NCBI GenBank assembly: GCA_965230185.1
Contig: OZ245995.1
Coordinates: forward strand, 4,588,001-4,652,000
Length of the DNA: 64,000 nucleotides
Origin: Motiliproteus sp965230185
Lineage (GTDB): Bacteria > Pseudomonadota > Gammaproteobacteria > Pseudomonadales > Balneatricaceae
Direction of reading: 5' to 3'
Shown: positions 17,631 to 27,391 of the stretch, in pieces
Layout of the letters: each line of letters starts with the position of its first letter
Position numbering within the stretch: position 1 is the first letter of the stretch
Translations under genes and position numbers: made by a program
The notes under the pieces: model-generated
The model's input: only the letters and a program-made list of their open reading frames with translations
Database searches by the model: none
Told to the model about the DNA's origin: nothing

Positions 17631-20369
17631 TCAGTTGAGGCGACCGTGGCACTGCTTGTACTTTTTACCGGAACCACAGGGGCAGGGCTCGTTACGGCCG
17701 ACTTTCCGCTCTTCGCGCACATAGGGCGCCTGCTCGGCCGGCTCCCCGCCTTGCTCCGCTTCCGCCTCGCCGCCCATTGCACTGGCCTGATCGTGCTGGA
17801 ACTGCATCTGCTGCTGCTCCAGCGCTTCACGGCGCTGTCGTTCCAGCTCTTCAATCTCTTCGGGCTGACGCACCTGGACGTGGCAGATTATCTTCACCAC
17901 ATCCAGTTTGATATTGGTCAGCAGATCCTGGAACAGTTCAAAAGACTCACGCTTATATTCCTGCTTCGGGTTCTTCTGAGCATAGCCGCGCAGATGAATA
18001 CCCTGGCGCAGGTGGTCCATGGTCGCCAGATGCTCTTTCCACATGGTGTCCAGCACCTGCAGCATCACCTGCTTCTCGAACAGGCGCATCGACTCGGTAC
18101 CGACCACAGTCTCCTTCTCGGCATAGGCCCCTGTCACCGCCTCCAGAATTCGGCTGCGCAGGCTCTCTTCATGTAAGTGATCATCTTCGTCCAGCCACTG
18201 CTGGATCGGCAGTGGCAGATTCAGATCGGCAGCGACCTGTTTTTCCAGGCCCGGCACGTCCCACTGTTCCTCCAGGCTCTGAGGGGGAATGAAGTCACTG
18301 ATCAGATCGTTGACCACCTCTTCGCGGATCGCAGTGATGGTATCGGAGATATCATCGGTTGCCATCAGCTCATTACGCTGACCATAGATAGCACTACGCT
18401 GATCATTGGCGACATCGTCATATTCCAGCAGCTGTTTACGAATATCGAAGTTACGGCCTTCCACCTTACGCTGGGCCTTTTCGATAGCGTTGGAAACCAT
18501 CTTATGCTCGATGGCCTCGCCCTTCTCCATCCCCAGGGCCTGCATAAAGTTCTTTACCCGGTCGGACGCGAAGATTCGCATCAGGTTGTCATCCAGCGAC
18601 AGGAAGAAACGGGAAGAGCCCGGATCGCCCTGACGACCTGAGCGGCCACGAAGCTGGTTATCGATGCGGCGGGATTCATGGCGTTCAGTAGCCACAATGT
18701 GCAGGCCACCGGCCTGCAGTACCTGCTCATGGCGCTTCTGCCAGGCAGCTTTAATCGACTCGACCTGCTCTTCTGAAGGATTCTCCAGCTTGGCAATTTC
18801 CGCCTCCCAGCTGCCTCCCAGCACGATATCGGTTCCCCGACCCGCCATATTGGTAGCGATAGTAACCGCTCCCGGACAACCGGCATCGGCGATTACCTGG
18901 GCTTCACTGTCATGCTGTTTGGCGTTAAGAACGTTGTGCTTGATTCCCACTTTGGTCAGCAGACCTGAGACCACTTCCGACATTTCGATGGAAGCGGTTC
19001 CCACCAGCACCGGCTGCTTGCGCTCCAGACAGTCTTTGACCTCATCGATGATGGCGTTGAACTTCTCATCCATGGTCAGGAAAACCAGATCGTTGTGATC
19101 TTTACGCTGGATCGGCTTGTTGGTCGGAATAACTACCACATCCAGACCGTAGATCTGACGCAGCTCAAAAGCCTCGGTGTCGGCGGTACCGGTCATACCG
19201 GAGAGCTTGTCATAGATCCGGAAGTAGTTCTGGAAGGTGGTGGAGGCCAGAGTCTGGCTCTCGTTCTGAATGGTCACCCCCTCTTTCGCCTCTACCGCCT
19301 GGTGCAGGCCTTCAGACCAGCGGCGTCCCGGCATGGTACGGCCGGTGTGCTCATCGACGATCACGATCTGATTGCTCTGGACGATATAGTCGACATCTTT
19401 CGTGTACAGCACATGGGCCCGCAGGCCCGAATGTACGTGGTGCAGCAGATTCAGGTTCTTCGGAGCATAAAGACTCTCATCTTTGTCCAGCAGCCCCGCC
19501 TCCTGTAACAGCAGCTCGACATACTGATGACCAAGCTCTGTCAGCTCCACCTGTTTCTGCTTTTCGTCGACGGAGTAGTGGCCCGTTTCAGGCGCTTCCT
19601 CATCTCCTTCCTGCAGCTCGGGCTGCGGTTCCAGACGAGGAATCAGTTGATTGATGCGCTGATAAAGCTCGGAGCTGTCTTCAGCCGGACCAGAAATGAT
19701 CAGCGGCGTCCGGGCTTCATCGATCAGGATAGAATCCACCTCATCGACAATGGCGTAACTGAGCCGACGCTGAACCTTGTCTTCGGTGCTGAAGGCCATG
19801 TTGTCACGAAGATAGTCGAAACCGAATTCGTTGTTGGTGCCGTAGGTGATGTCTGCGGCATAGGCGGCCTTCTTCTCTTCATGGCCCTGACCGGAATAGA
19901 TCACCCCATAGGTCAGCCCCAGCGCTTCGTACAGGCGTCCCATCCAGCCGGCATCACGCTTTGCCAGATAGTCGTTGACCGTAATGACGTGCATGCCCTT
20001 GCCGGGAATCGCGTTCAGATAAGCCGCCAGCGTTGCCACCAGCGTCTTACCTTCACCGGTGCGCATTTCCGCTACCCGTCCCTCATGCAGGGTGATCCCC
20101 CCGATCATCTGGACGTCGAAGTGGCGCATCCCCAGAATCCGACCGGACATTTCCCGACAGACCGCAAACGCTTCCGGCAGCAACTGATCCAGGGTTTCTC
20201 CCTGCTCAAACCGCTCTCTGAACTCCTGAGTTTTGCCCCGGAGCTGATCGGAATCCAGCTGACTGATCTCCTCCTCCAACGCATTGATCGCCCTGACGAG
20301 CTTACCCATGCGCTTCAGTTCCCGGTCATTCTTACTTCCAAAGATTTTTTTGATAAGGGGAGCAATCAT
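17631..20369 (-). CDS. secA: Preprotein translocase ATPase SecA
   Basis: SecA drives secretory proteins through SecYEG. The 912-residue protein is full length, with NBD1 holding Walker A GEGKT (105-109) and DEAD-type VDEVDSILIDEAR, a preprotein cross-linking domain, NBD2 with GRGTDIVLGG and RGRSGRQGDPG, and the C-terminal zinc tail CPCGSGKKYKQCHG that binds SecB. A Gln/Glu-rich linker precedes the tail. The gene is separated from lpxC by a terminator, so it has its own promoter. No recognisable secM lies between lpxC and secA, unlike in Enterobacteriaceae. Confidence 0.98.
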   Translation of the reverse strand: MIAPLIKKIFGSKNDRELKRMGKLVRAINALEEEISQLDSDQLRGKTQEFRERFEQGETLDQLLPEAFAVCREMSGRILGMRHFDVQMIGGITLHEGRVAEMRTGEGKTLVATLAAYLNAIPGKGMHVITVNDYLAKRDAGWMGRLYEALGLTYGVIYSGQGHEEKKAAYAADITYGTNNEFGFDYLRDNMAFSTEDKVQRRLSYAIVDEVDSILIDEARTPLIISGPAEDSSELYQRINQLIPRLEPQPELQEGDEEAPETGHYSVDEKQKQVELTELGHQYVELLLQEAGLLDKDESLYAPKNLNLLHHVHSGLRAHVLYTKDVDYIVQSNQIVIVDEHTGRTMPGRRWSEGLHQAVEAKEGVTIQNESQTLASTTFQNYFRIYDKLSGMTGTADTEAFELRQIYGLDVVVIPTNKPIQRKDHNDLVFLTMDEKFNAIIDEVKDCLERKQPVLVGTASIEMSEVVSGLLTKVGIKHNVLNAKQHDSEAQVIADAGCPGAVTIATNMAGRGTDIVLGGSWEAEIAKLENPSEEQVESIKAAWQKRHEQVLQAGGLHIVATERHESRRIDNQLRGRSGRQGDPGSSRFFLSLDDNLMRIFASDRVKNFMQALGMEKGEAIEHKMVSNAIEKAQRKVEGRNFDIRKQLLEYDDVANDQRSAIYGQRNELMATDDISDTITAIREEVVNDLISDFIPPQSLEEQWDVPGLEKQVAADLNLPLPIQQWLDEDDHLHEESLRSRILEAVTGAYAEKETVVGTESMRLFEKQVMLQVLDTMWKEHLATMDHLRQGIHLRGYAQKNPKQEYKRESFELFQDLLTNIKLDVVKIICHVQVRQPEEIEELERQRREALEQQQMQFQHDQASAMGGEAEAEQGGEPAEQAPYVREERKVGRNEPCPCGSGKKYKQCHGRLN

Positions 20370-20518
20370 AATATCTGGTTTATCCGTCTGTGCCGGTCCG
20401 AACCGGGCGAGGAGATCATGTCTGTTGGTTACATTACAAATGGTGGCATTTTACCCCCAATTCAATGGGGTAATGAAGATAATTTCTGACAGCAGATGAG
20501 GAAGATCATTCGGCCCAT

Positions 20519-20552
20519 AAAAAAGCCGGGAATGTGTGCACATTCCCGGCTT
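20519..20552 (-). terminator. Intrinsic terminator downstream of lpxC
   Basis: A perfect 12-bp stem at 20525-20550 (GCCGGGAATGTG with its complement) is followed on the minus strand by six T. It lies about 33 bp beyond the lpxC stop codon. It marks the end of the long mraZ-to-lpxC cluster and separates secA as an independent unit. Confidence 0.88.
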
Positions 20553-20584
20553 CAAGTACAACCATTCGCCCGAACCAGGCGGCT

Positions 20585-21496
20585 TCAGCCAGCCAGTACC
20601 GGCTGCATATAGGAGATGGGTGCGGCTTCCTCGTCTTCAAAGGTCACAATCTCCCAGGCGTCTTCATGACGAAGCAGTTCACGCAACAGCAGATTGTTGA
20701 GATAGTGACCGGACTTAAAGCCCCGGAACTCACCGATCAGACTCTTGCCCAGCAGGTACAGGTCACCAACCGCATCCAGTACCTTGTGCTTTACGAATTC
20801 ATCGTCATAGCGAAGACCGTCTTCGTTCAGCACCCGGTAGTCATCGACTACGACTGCGTTGTCCATGCTGCCACCGAGGGCCAGATTCTGCGCCCGAAGA
20901 TTTTCGATATCACGCATAAAACCAAAGGTTCGTGCCCGGCTGACTTCCTTAACAAAGGAGGTACTGGAAAAATCGAGACAGCACTCTTTGTTACGCTCGC
21001 GGAATACCGGGTGATCGAACTCGATGGTAAAACTGACCTTAAAGCCGTCGAAAGGCTCAAACCGAGCCCACTTACCCTCCTGCTGGATCTCCACCGGGCG
21101 GGTCACGCGAATAAATGCTTTCGGCGCTTCCTGTTCTCTGATGCCAGCAGACTGAATCAGGAAAACGAAGGGCGCGGCGCTGCCGTCCATGATGGGGACT
21201 TCTTCGGCACTCAGCTCGATAATCGCATTATCGATTCCCAGGCCCGCCAGAGCCGACAGCAGGTGCTCAACGGTAGCTACCCGAACACCGCCGTTGCTGA
21301 GGTTCGTAGACATGGTTGTGTCGCCGACATTTTCAGCCCAGGCTTTAATTTCCACCACCGGATCGAGGTCAACCCGTCGGAAGACTATCCCCGTATCTAC
21401 GGGCGCAGGCTTCAGCGTCAGGTATACTTTTTCGCCGGTGTGGAGGCCCACACCAGTAGCCTTGATAGCGTTTTTGAGCGTTCGTTGTCTGATCAT
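20585..21496 (-). CDS. lpxC: UDP-3-O-acyl-N-acetylglucosamine deacetylase LpxC
   Basis: LpxC is the zinc deacetylase that commits the cell to lipid A synthesis. I start at the ATG at 21496, giving MIRQRTLKN and 303 residues, the length of the Pseudomonas enzyme; an upstream in-frame start would add 15 unrelated residues. Zinc ligands are His78, His237 and Asp241, and His264 is the catalytic base. The Lys/Phe block KSGHYLNNL at the C-terminal side is typical. It follows ftsZ after 78 bp and precedes a strong terminator, so it is the last gene of the division cluster. Confidence 0.97.
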   Translation of the reverse strand: MIRQRTLKNAIKATGVGLHTGEKVYLTLKPAPVDTGIVFRRVDLDPVVEIKAWAENVGDTTMSTNLSNGGVRVATVEHLLSALAGLGIDNAIIELSAEEVPIMDGSAAPFVFLIQSAGIREQEAPKAFIRVTRPVEIQQEGKWARFEPFDGFKVSFTIEFDHPVFRERNKECCLDFSSTSFVKEVSRARTFGFMRDIENLRAQNLALGGSMDNAVVVDDYRVLNEDGLRYDDEFVKHKVLDAVGDLYLLGKSLIGEFRGFKSGHYLNNLLLRELLRHEDAWEIVTFEDEEAAPISYMQPVLAG

Positions 21497-21574
21497 ACTT
21501 TCCGACGTATTTGCACAGGTAAAAAAACTACCGCGGATCATACCAAAGTTGGCTATTTTTTAACAGCTCAACCC

Positions 21575-22789
21575 CTAGTCTGCCTGACGACGCAGAAATG
21601 CCGGAATTTCCAGAAATTCCATCTCGTCATCGGTCCCCGTCTTCGGCAGCTCGAACCGCTCCGCTTCAGCACCGGTATCCGGCGTTTCCGGATTATTCTG
21701 CGGCTGAGCCTGCTTCGCCTGATTCTGTCTGCGCAATACTGCCGGCAGCTCCAGCTGATCAAAATCGAGGGTGCCATCTTTCTTGCGCTGACCGTTATTC
21801 AGGTTACCGCTCAGCACTTTCACGGCAGGCATTTCCCGGCTGCCGAGTCCGGTGGCAACGACGGTGACTTTCAGCTCATCACTCATCTCCGGATCGATTA
21901 CGGTGCCCACCACCACGGTGGCGTTGTCGGAGGCAAACTCTTCGATAGTATCCCCCACCTCGGCAAACTCACCCAGCCCCAGATCCAGCCCGGCGGTGAT
22001 ATTGACCAGAATACCTCTGGCCCCCTGCAGGTCGATATCCTCCAGCAGCGGACAGCGAATGGCGGCCTCGGCGGCGATTCGAGCCCGGTCCTCACCACTC
22101 GCAATACCGGTACCCATCATCGCCATGCCCATCTCCGACATCACCGTCTTCACATCGGCGAAGTCGACGTTGATCATACCGGGACGGATAATCAGATCGG
22201 CGATACCCTGCACGGCTCCCTGGAGGACATTGTTGGCCTCCTTGAAGGCGTCGATCAGCGAGGTATTCTTGCCCAGCACCGACAACAGTTTTTCGTTAGG
22301 GATGGTGATCAGCGAATCGACATTTTCCGACAGCGCTTTGATGCCTTCGTCGGCCACTTTAGCCCGGCGGCGACCTTCAAAGGGGAACGGTTTAGTCACC
22401 ACTGCTACTGTGAGGATGCCCAGCTCCTTCGCCACCTCTGCGACAATGGGTGCCGCACCGGTGCCGGTGCCGCCGCCCATGCCGGCGGTAATGAACACCA
22501 TATCCGCCCCGCTCAGCATATCGGCAATGCGCTCCCGGTCCTCGATCGCCGCCTGACGACCAATTTCCGGATTGGCACCGGCGCCCAGCCCTTTGGTCAG
22601 TTCACTACCGATCTGCAGGACACTGCCGCCCTCCCCCTTCAGGGCCTGAGCATCGGTATTGGCACAGATAAAATCCACCCCATCCACATCGCTGGTCAGC
22701 ATGTGCTGGACGGCGTTGCCGCCACCACCGCCGACACCGATCACCTTGATCACCGCACTCTGGGGTACGTTGTCGACTAGTTCAAACAT
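21575..22789 (-). CDS. ftsZ: Cell division GTPase FtsZ
   Basis: FtsZ polymerises at midcell to form the division ring. The 404-residue protein has the tubulin signature GGGTGTG (105-111), the GTP-contacting loop near IGVGGGGGNA (17-26), and the T7 loop NVDFADVK. A Pro/Gln/Asn-rich linker of about 60 residues leads to the C-terminal peptide EIPAFLRRQ, which binds FtsA and ZipA. AAGGGA lies just before the ATG. The gene order ftsQ-ftsA-ftsZ-lpxC is standard. Confidence 0.98.
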   Translation of the reverse strand: MFELVDNVPQSAVIKVIGVGGGGGNAVQHMLTSDVDGVDFICANTDAQALKGEGGSVLQIGSELTKGLGAGANPEIGRQAAIEDRERIADMLSGADMVFITAGMGGGTGTGAAPIVAEVAKELGILTVAVVTKPFPFEGRRRAKVADEGIKALSENVDSLITIPNEKLLSVLGKNTSLIDAFKEANNVLQGAVQGIADLIIRPGMINVDFADVKTVMSEMGMAMMGTGIASGEDRARIAAEAAIRCPLLEDIDLQGARGILVNITAGLDLGLGEFAEVGDTIEEFASDNATVVVGTVIDPEMSDELKVTVVATGLGSREMPAVKVLSGNLNNGQRKKDGTLDFDQLELPAVLRRQNQAKQAQPQNNPETPDTGAEAERFELPKTGTDDEMEFLEIPAFLRRQAD

Positions 22790-22909
22790 TTTCCCTTCTC
22801 CCCTGTTTTAAACCAGCCCCGACACAGGCCCGGGCCATTTTAAATCGCTCAAACTGTTGCTGTTCTGCAGCACCATGCTGCTGGTACTGTCTGTTATCTC
22901 CGACCGGCT

Positions 22910-24145
22910 TCAGAAATTGTTCTGAAACCAGCTCTTCATCCGGTCGATCATGCCCGGGCGCAGTGTCTGCACCTCCGGCGGTAATTGCTGTTGCTGTTGA
23001 TAGTGCTTCTCGGCATAGAGCAGCAGCCCGACACCGGTAGCGTAAATCGAGTTGCCGATAATATCGCTGAGGCCATTCACCCCCACCGGCTTCGCCAGCC
23101 TGACCGGCATATGGAAGATCTCTTCCGCCAGTTCAACGGCCCCTTCCATCTTCGAGGTGCCGCCGGTCAGCACGATGCCGGCCGCCACCAGATCTTCGAA
23201 GCCGCTGCGTCGCAGCTCCGCCTGTACCAGCGTGAACAGCTCGTCATAGCGGGGCTCAACCACCTCCGCCAGCGCCTGACAGCTGAGGTCCCGCGGCGGC
23301 CGGTCGCCGACGCTGGGTACCTTGATGATGTCATCGGCACTGGCCAGCTGGGCCAGCGCGCAGGCGTATTTAATCTTGATCTCTTCGGCATTCTGGGTCG
23401 GCGTCCGCAGCGCCATGGCGATATCGTTAGTCACCTGGTCGCCGGCAATCGGAATCACCGCGGTATGGCGAATGGAGCCGCCGGTAAAGACGGCGATATC
23501 GGTGGTGCCGCCACCGATGTCCACCATGCAGACACCCAGCTCTTTTTCATCTTCGGTCAGCACCGAGTAGCTGGAAGCCAGCTGCTCCAGCACCACGTTA
23601 TCGACCTCAAGGCCGCAGCGACGAATGCATTTCTCGATATTCTGAGCGGCGTTCACGGCCCCGGTCACCAGGTGCACCTTGGCTTCCAGTCGCACCCCGG
23701 ACATCCCCAGCGGCTCCTTGATGCCTTCCTGATTATCGATAACGTACTCCTGGGGCAGGATATGGAGGATCTTCTGATCCGCCGGAATCGCCACCGCCCG
23801 GGCAGCGTCGATCACCCGGTCGAGGTCGTAGTCGATCACCTCACGGTCGCGAATGGCGACGATGCCATGGGAGTTCATCGAACTGATATGGCTGCCGGCG
23901 ATGCCGGCGGTGACCGAGTGGATCTTGCAGCCGGACATCAGCTCAGCCTCTTCCACCGCCCGCTGGATCGAGTGCACGGTAGATTCGATATTCACCACCA
24001 CCCCGCGCTTCAGGCCACGGGAGGGGTGGGAACCGATACCGATCACTTCGATGCGGCCATCGACAGCGACCTCGGCCACCAGCGCCACCACCTTCGAGGT
24101 ACCGATATCCAGGGCGACGATCATGTTGCTGTGTTGTTCTGACAC
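22910..24145 (-). CDS. ftsA: Cell division protein FtsA
   Basis: FtsA is an actin-like ATPase that tethers FtsZ to the membrane and recruits later division proteins. The 411-residue sequence begins VALDIGTSKVVALV and contains VDIGGGTTDIAVF, two phosphate-binding motifs of the actin fold, plus the FtsA-specific 1C subdomain (~85-165). The last residues, RMKSWFQNNF, form the amphipathic membrane-targeting helix. The start codon is GTG at 24145, with AGGA about 10 bases upstream. ftsQ ends 60 bp upstream. Confidence 0.97.
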   Translation of the reverse strand: MSEQHSNMIVALDIGTSKVVALVAEVAVDGRIEVIGIGSHPSRGLKRGVVVNIESTVHSIQRAVEEAELMSGCKIHSVTAGIAGSHISSMNSHGIVAIRDREVIDYDLDRVIDAARAVAIPADQKILHILPQEYVIDNQEGIKEPLGMSGVRLEAKVHLVTGAVNAAQNIEKCIRRCGLEVDNVVLEQLASSYSVLTEDEKELGVCMVDIGGGTTDIAVFTGGSIRHTAVIPIAGDQVTNDIAMALRTPTQNAEEIKIKYACALAQLASADDIIKVPSVGDRPPRDLSCQALAEVVEPRYDELFTLVQAELRRSGFEDLVAAGIVLTGGTSKMEGAVELAEEIFHMPVRLAKPVGVNGLSDIIGNSIYATGVGLLLYAEKHYQQQQQLPPEVQTLRPGMIDRMKSWFQNNF

Positions 24146-24205
24146 CTTAACTATTCCTGCTCAGTCCAGTACGTGTTTCGATTTATCACTTCGCTCATGC
24201 CGGGC

Positions 24206-24955
24206 TCAGCCCGTTCGGCCGGTCGGCGGCTGATGCCAGGTCACCGTCAGCCCGTTGGTATAGCGGACGTCGATCTGTCGAATCTTGTCGGCATATCCGG
24301 CCAGCTGAGAGCCATAGACCCTGCCGAAACGCTGCACCTTTTCGATCAGATTGCCGCGCCCCAGCAGCAGCCGGATACCATTATCCAGGGTCAGGCTCCA
24401 GGCGCCCCGGGGCTCCAGTTCCAGCGACCGCAGCTGTAACTTCATCGGCCGCATCTGCTGACTGAGAGAACGAAACTGTTCCATCATCACCAGGGTTCGG
24501 TTTTCCGGCCCCTTCAGCACCGGCAGATCGCCGAAGCCCTGCTGCCGGTCCGGCATAAAAATCTGTCCTTCGCTGTTCAGCAATCCGTTCCTGCCCCAGC
24601 GTGCCACCGGAATCTCCTCGCTGATATCGACTAGCAGCCCGGCCGGCCACTGGCGGCGAATATCTACCCGATGAACCCAGGCGTTCTGCTCCAGCTCCGC
24701 CTTGATGCCGGCCAGATCGATATCCAGATAGCGGGAATCGATCCGGTTCCAGATCTGCCGGCGAAGGTTGGCAGCGTCGCTCTGGTTCAGCTTTCCGGTC
24801 AGCGTCACATCATCCAGCGGCTGGTTTAACCATTCCGCGGCCTGGTTACCGCCATACCAGAGCAGCAGCGCCAGCAACGGCACCTGCAGCCACAGCAGCG
24901 CGCCAAAGAGGCTGATGCCTCTCAGTTTCGCCGCTGTTTCTGCCACTCTGCTCAT
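24206..24955 (-). CDS. ftsQ: Cell division protein FtsQ
   Basis: FtsQ is a bitopic inner-membrane protein that links early and late divisome parts and binds FtsB/FtsL. The 249-residue protein has a short cytoplasmic N-terminus, a membrane helix around residues 16-36, a POTRA domain beginning near DDVTLTGKLNQSDAANLRRQ, and the beta domain. Position between ddl and ftsA confirms the call, since FtsQ sequences are poorly conserved. It starts 28 bp after ddl. Confidence 0.95.
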   Translation of the reverse strand: MSRVAETAAKLRGISLFGALLWLQVPLLALLLWYGGNQAAEWLNQPLDDVTLTGKLNQSDAANLRRQIWNRIDSRYLDIDLAGIKAELEQNAWVHRVDIRRQWPAGLLVDISEEIPVARWGRNGLLNSEGQIFMPDRQQGFGDLPVLKGPENRTLVMMEQFRSLSQQMRPMKLQLRSLELEPRGAWSLTLDNGIRLLLGRGNLIEKVQRFGRVYGSQLAGYADKIRQIDVRYTNGLTVTWHQPPTGRTG

Positions 24956-24983
24956 TTCAGCACACCCTCTCCCGAAGTATCGT

Positions 24984-25934
24984 TCAGCCGGCGCTGGCCA
25001 GTATTCTCACTACCAGCTGATCAAAACTGATGCCCGCTTCCCGCGCCGCCATGGGCACCAGACTGTGATCGGTCATGCCCGGAATGGTATTGACCTCCAG
25101 CAGCCAGAAGCGGCCATCGCTGTCCTGCATCACATCCACACGCCCCCAGCCACGACAGCCAACGCTGTCGAAAGCTCTCAGCGCCAGCGACTGGATCTCG
25201 GCAATACCACGCTCATCCAGTCCGGTATCGAAATGGTAATGGGTATCGTCGGAGATATATTTGGCTTCGTAGTCATAAAACTGATGGGGTGTCTCCAGCC
25301 GGATAACCGGCAGCGCCTCACCATCCAGAATCGCGACGGTATATTCCCGCCCGGTGATCCACTGTTCGGCAAAGACCGAACTGTCCAGCTTCGCGGCGGT
25401 GGCATAGGCACCGGCGAGATTATCAGCATTTTCCACCCGGACCATGCCGATACTGGAACCCTCGTGGGCCGGCTTGACCATCACCGGAAAGCGGATTTCC
25501 TCACCGAAACGAGCCCAGTCACAGTCTTCGTTGAGCACACGGTGCGGCGGTGAAGGCAGTTCGAGACTTTTCCACAGCTGCTTACAGCGCAGCTTATCCA
25601 TACCCAGCGCCGAAGCCATAACACCGCTGCCGGTATAGGGAATGCCGAGCATCTCCAGCGTGCCCTGGATCGTACCGTCCTCACCGCCCGGACCGTGCAG
25701 CGCGATAAAGGCGATATCGAACTGCTCTTCCTGCAGCTGCTGTACCGGATTGAGATTTCCCTCGGGACCAAACAGATCGATAGTGAACGCATCGACACCC
25801 GCATTCAGCAATCCCTGCAGCACCGCGGCGCCGCTTTTCAGGGACACCGGCCGTTCCGAGGAATTACCACCCATAATCACCGCCACCCGGCCGAAGGACT
25901 CCGGGGCAGGAATCATCTGTTCGGTCCGGCTCAT
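24984..25934 (-). CDS. ddl: D-alanine--D-alanine ligase
   Basis: This ATP-grasp enzyme joins two D-alanines for the peptidoglycan stem peptide. The 316-residue protein is the short DdlB type found inside the division cluster. It has MGGNSSERPVSLKSG near the N-terminus (substrate loop), HGPGGEDGTIQG, the ATP-grasp lysine region, and the metal-binding end LEVNTIPGMTDHSLVPMAA. The ATG overlaps the murC stop by 4 bases (ATGA), a sign of coupled translation. Confidence 0.97.
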   Translation of the reverse strand: MSRTEQMIPAPESFGRVAVIMGGNSSERPVSLKSGAAVLQGLLNAGVDAFTIDLFGPEGNLNPVQQLQEEQFDIAFIALHGPGGEDGTIQGTLEMLGIPYTGSGVMASALGMDKLRCKQLWKSLELPSPPHRVLNEDCDWARFGEEIRFPVMVKPAHEGSSIGMVRVENADNLAGAYATAAKLDSSVFAEQWITGREYTVAILDGEALPVIRLETPHQFYDYEAKYISDDTHYHFDTGLDERGIAEIQSLALRAFDSVGCRGWGRVDVMQDSDGRFWLLEVNTIPGMTDHSLVPMAAREAGISFDQLVVRILASAG

Positions 25935-27391
25935 GATTCAGTCTCCTCCAGTGGTTGCAGTTTGCGTTGTGCCAGGCCCGAGGCGACAGTGCCGATATCA
26001 CCGGCTCCCTGAGTCAATAGCAGGTCGCCGTCACGGAGAATATTCTGTAGTACCTTCGCCACATCCGCTCCACGCTCCACAAAGACCGGATCGACCTGGC
26101 CCCGCTGGCGGATACTGCGGCAGAGACTACGTCCGTCGGCGCCGGCAATGGTCTCTTCTCCGGCCGGGTAGATATCCATCAGCAGCAGCACATCCACCTC
26201 CGACAGGATCTGTACAAAATCTTCGTAAAGGTCGCGGGTTCGGGTATAGCGATGCGGCTGATACACCATCACCAGCCGCTTATCCGGCCAGCCGTCTCGG
26301 ATGGCCCGAACGGTTGCCGCCACTTCGCGGGGATGGTGGCCGTAGTCGTCAACCATCATCACCGCCCCCTGCTGATCTTCAGCAGTCAGATCGAAGTCCC
26401 CCATAATCTGGAAGCGACGACCAACCCCCTGGAACTGACCGAGTCCGTCGACGATAGCGTTATCATCCAGCCCCTCGTCAGTCGCAACCGCAATCACCGA
26501 CAGGGCGTTGAGAACGTTGTGCATACCCGGCATATTAAGGTGAATTTCCAGATCTTTATGGCCGTCGGGGCGCCGCACGGTAAAGCTGGTTTTCATGCCG
26601 CTCTGACGAACATCAGTGGCCCGGTAGTCGGCATCTTCGTTAAAACCATAGGTCAGCATCGGCCGGCTGATCTGCGGCAGAATCTCGACCACCACCGGAT
26701 CGTCGGTACAGAGCACCGCCAGACCGTAAAACGGCAGATTATGTAAAAAATCTACAAACGTTTTCTTGAGCTGGCCAAAATCGCCGCCGTAGGTGGACAT
26801 ATGATCGGCATCGATATTAGTGACAATCGCCACCATCGGCTGCAGATGGAGGAAGGAGGCATCACTTTCATCGGCTTCGGCCACCAGATAGCGACTGTCA
26901 CCGAGACGGGCATTAGTGCCGGCGCTGGTCAGCTTACCGCCGATCACAAAGGTCGGATCTTCCCCGCCCTGCGCGAAAACGGAAGCCATCAGGCTGGTGG
27001 TCGTGGTTTTTCCGTGGGTTCCGGCCACCGCGATACCATGGCGGTAACGCATCAGCTCCGCCAGCATCTCGGCACGACGCACCACCGGAATACGATTCGC
27101 CCGGGCGGCGGCGACTTCCGGATTCTCTTCACCCACCGCACTGGACACCACCACCGCATCGACCTCGCTGATGTTGCTTTCGCGGTGTCCGATGCAGATA
27201 GTCATACCCAGCTTTTCCAGCCGGTCGGTAACCGGCGAGCGACGGATATCGGACCCGGAAATCCGATACCCCTGATTCAGCAGCACCTCAGCAATCCCGC
27301 ACATGCCGACACCGCCGATGCCGACAAAATGGATGCAGCCGATACGGCGCATCTCCGGTAATTCATACTGAAATCTGTTCTTAGCCTTCAC
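25931..27391 (-). CDS. murC: UDP-N-acetylmuramate--L-alanine ligase MurC
   Basis: MurC adds the first amino acid, L-alanine, to UDP-N-acetylmuramic acid. I start at the GTG at 27391, which has AGGAG 7 bases upstream and gives 486 residues, the family length. The frame extends 37 codons further upstream but these lie inside murG and do not resemble MurC. The N-terminal dinucleotide-like loop HFVGIGGVGM (21-30) and the ATP loop GTHGKTT (124-130) are intact. The start overlaps murG by 11 bases. Confidence 0.96.
   Translation of the reverse strand: MKAKNRFQYELPEMRRIGCIHFVGIGGVGMCGIAEVLLNQGYRISGSDIRRSPVTDRLEKLGMTICIGHRESNISEVDAVVVSSAVGEENPEVAAARANRIPVVRRAEMLAELMRYRHGIAVAGTHGKTTTTSLMASVFAQGGEDPTFVIGGKLTSAGTNARLGDSRYLVAEADESDASFLHLQPMVAIVTNIDADHMSTYGGDFGQLKKTFVDFLHNLPFYGLAVLCTDDPVVVEILPQISRPMLTYGFNEDADYRATDVRQSGMKTSFTVRRPDGHKDLEIHLNMPGMHNVLNALSVIAVATDEGLDDNAIVDGLGQFQGVGRRFQIMGDFDLTAEDQQGAVMMVDDYGHHPREVAATVRAIRDGWPDKRLVMVYQPHRYTRTRDLYEDFVQILSEVDVLLLMDIYPAGEETIAGADGRSLCRSIRQRGQVDPVFVERGADVAKVLQNILRDGDLLLTQGAGDIGTVASGLAQRKLQPLEETES

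Noticed and set aside
20534..22780. 748-codon plus-strand open frame opposite lpxC and ftsZ
   Set aside because: It is the antisense shadow of two certain genes; its translation is rich in His, Gln and Arg, has no domain, and no ribosome site is present.
22985..24142. 385-codon plus-strand frame opposite ftsA
   Set aside because: It mirrors the whole of ftsA, is His/Asp/Gly-rich and has no protein-like features.
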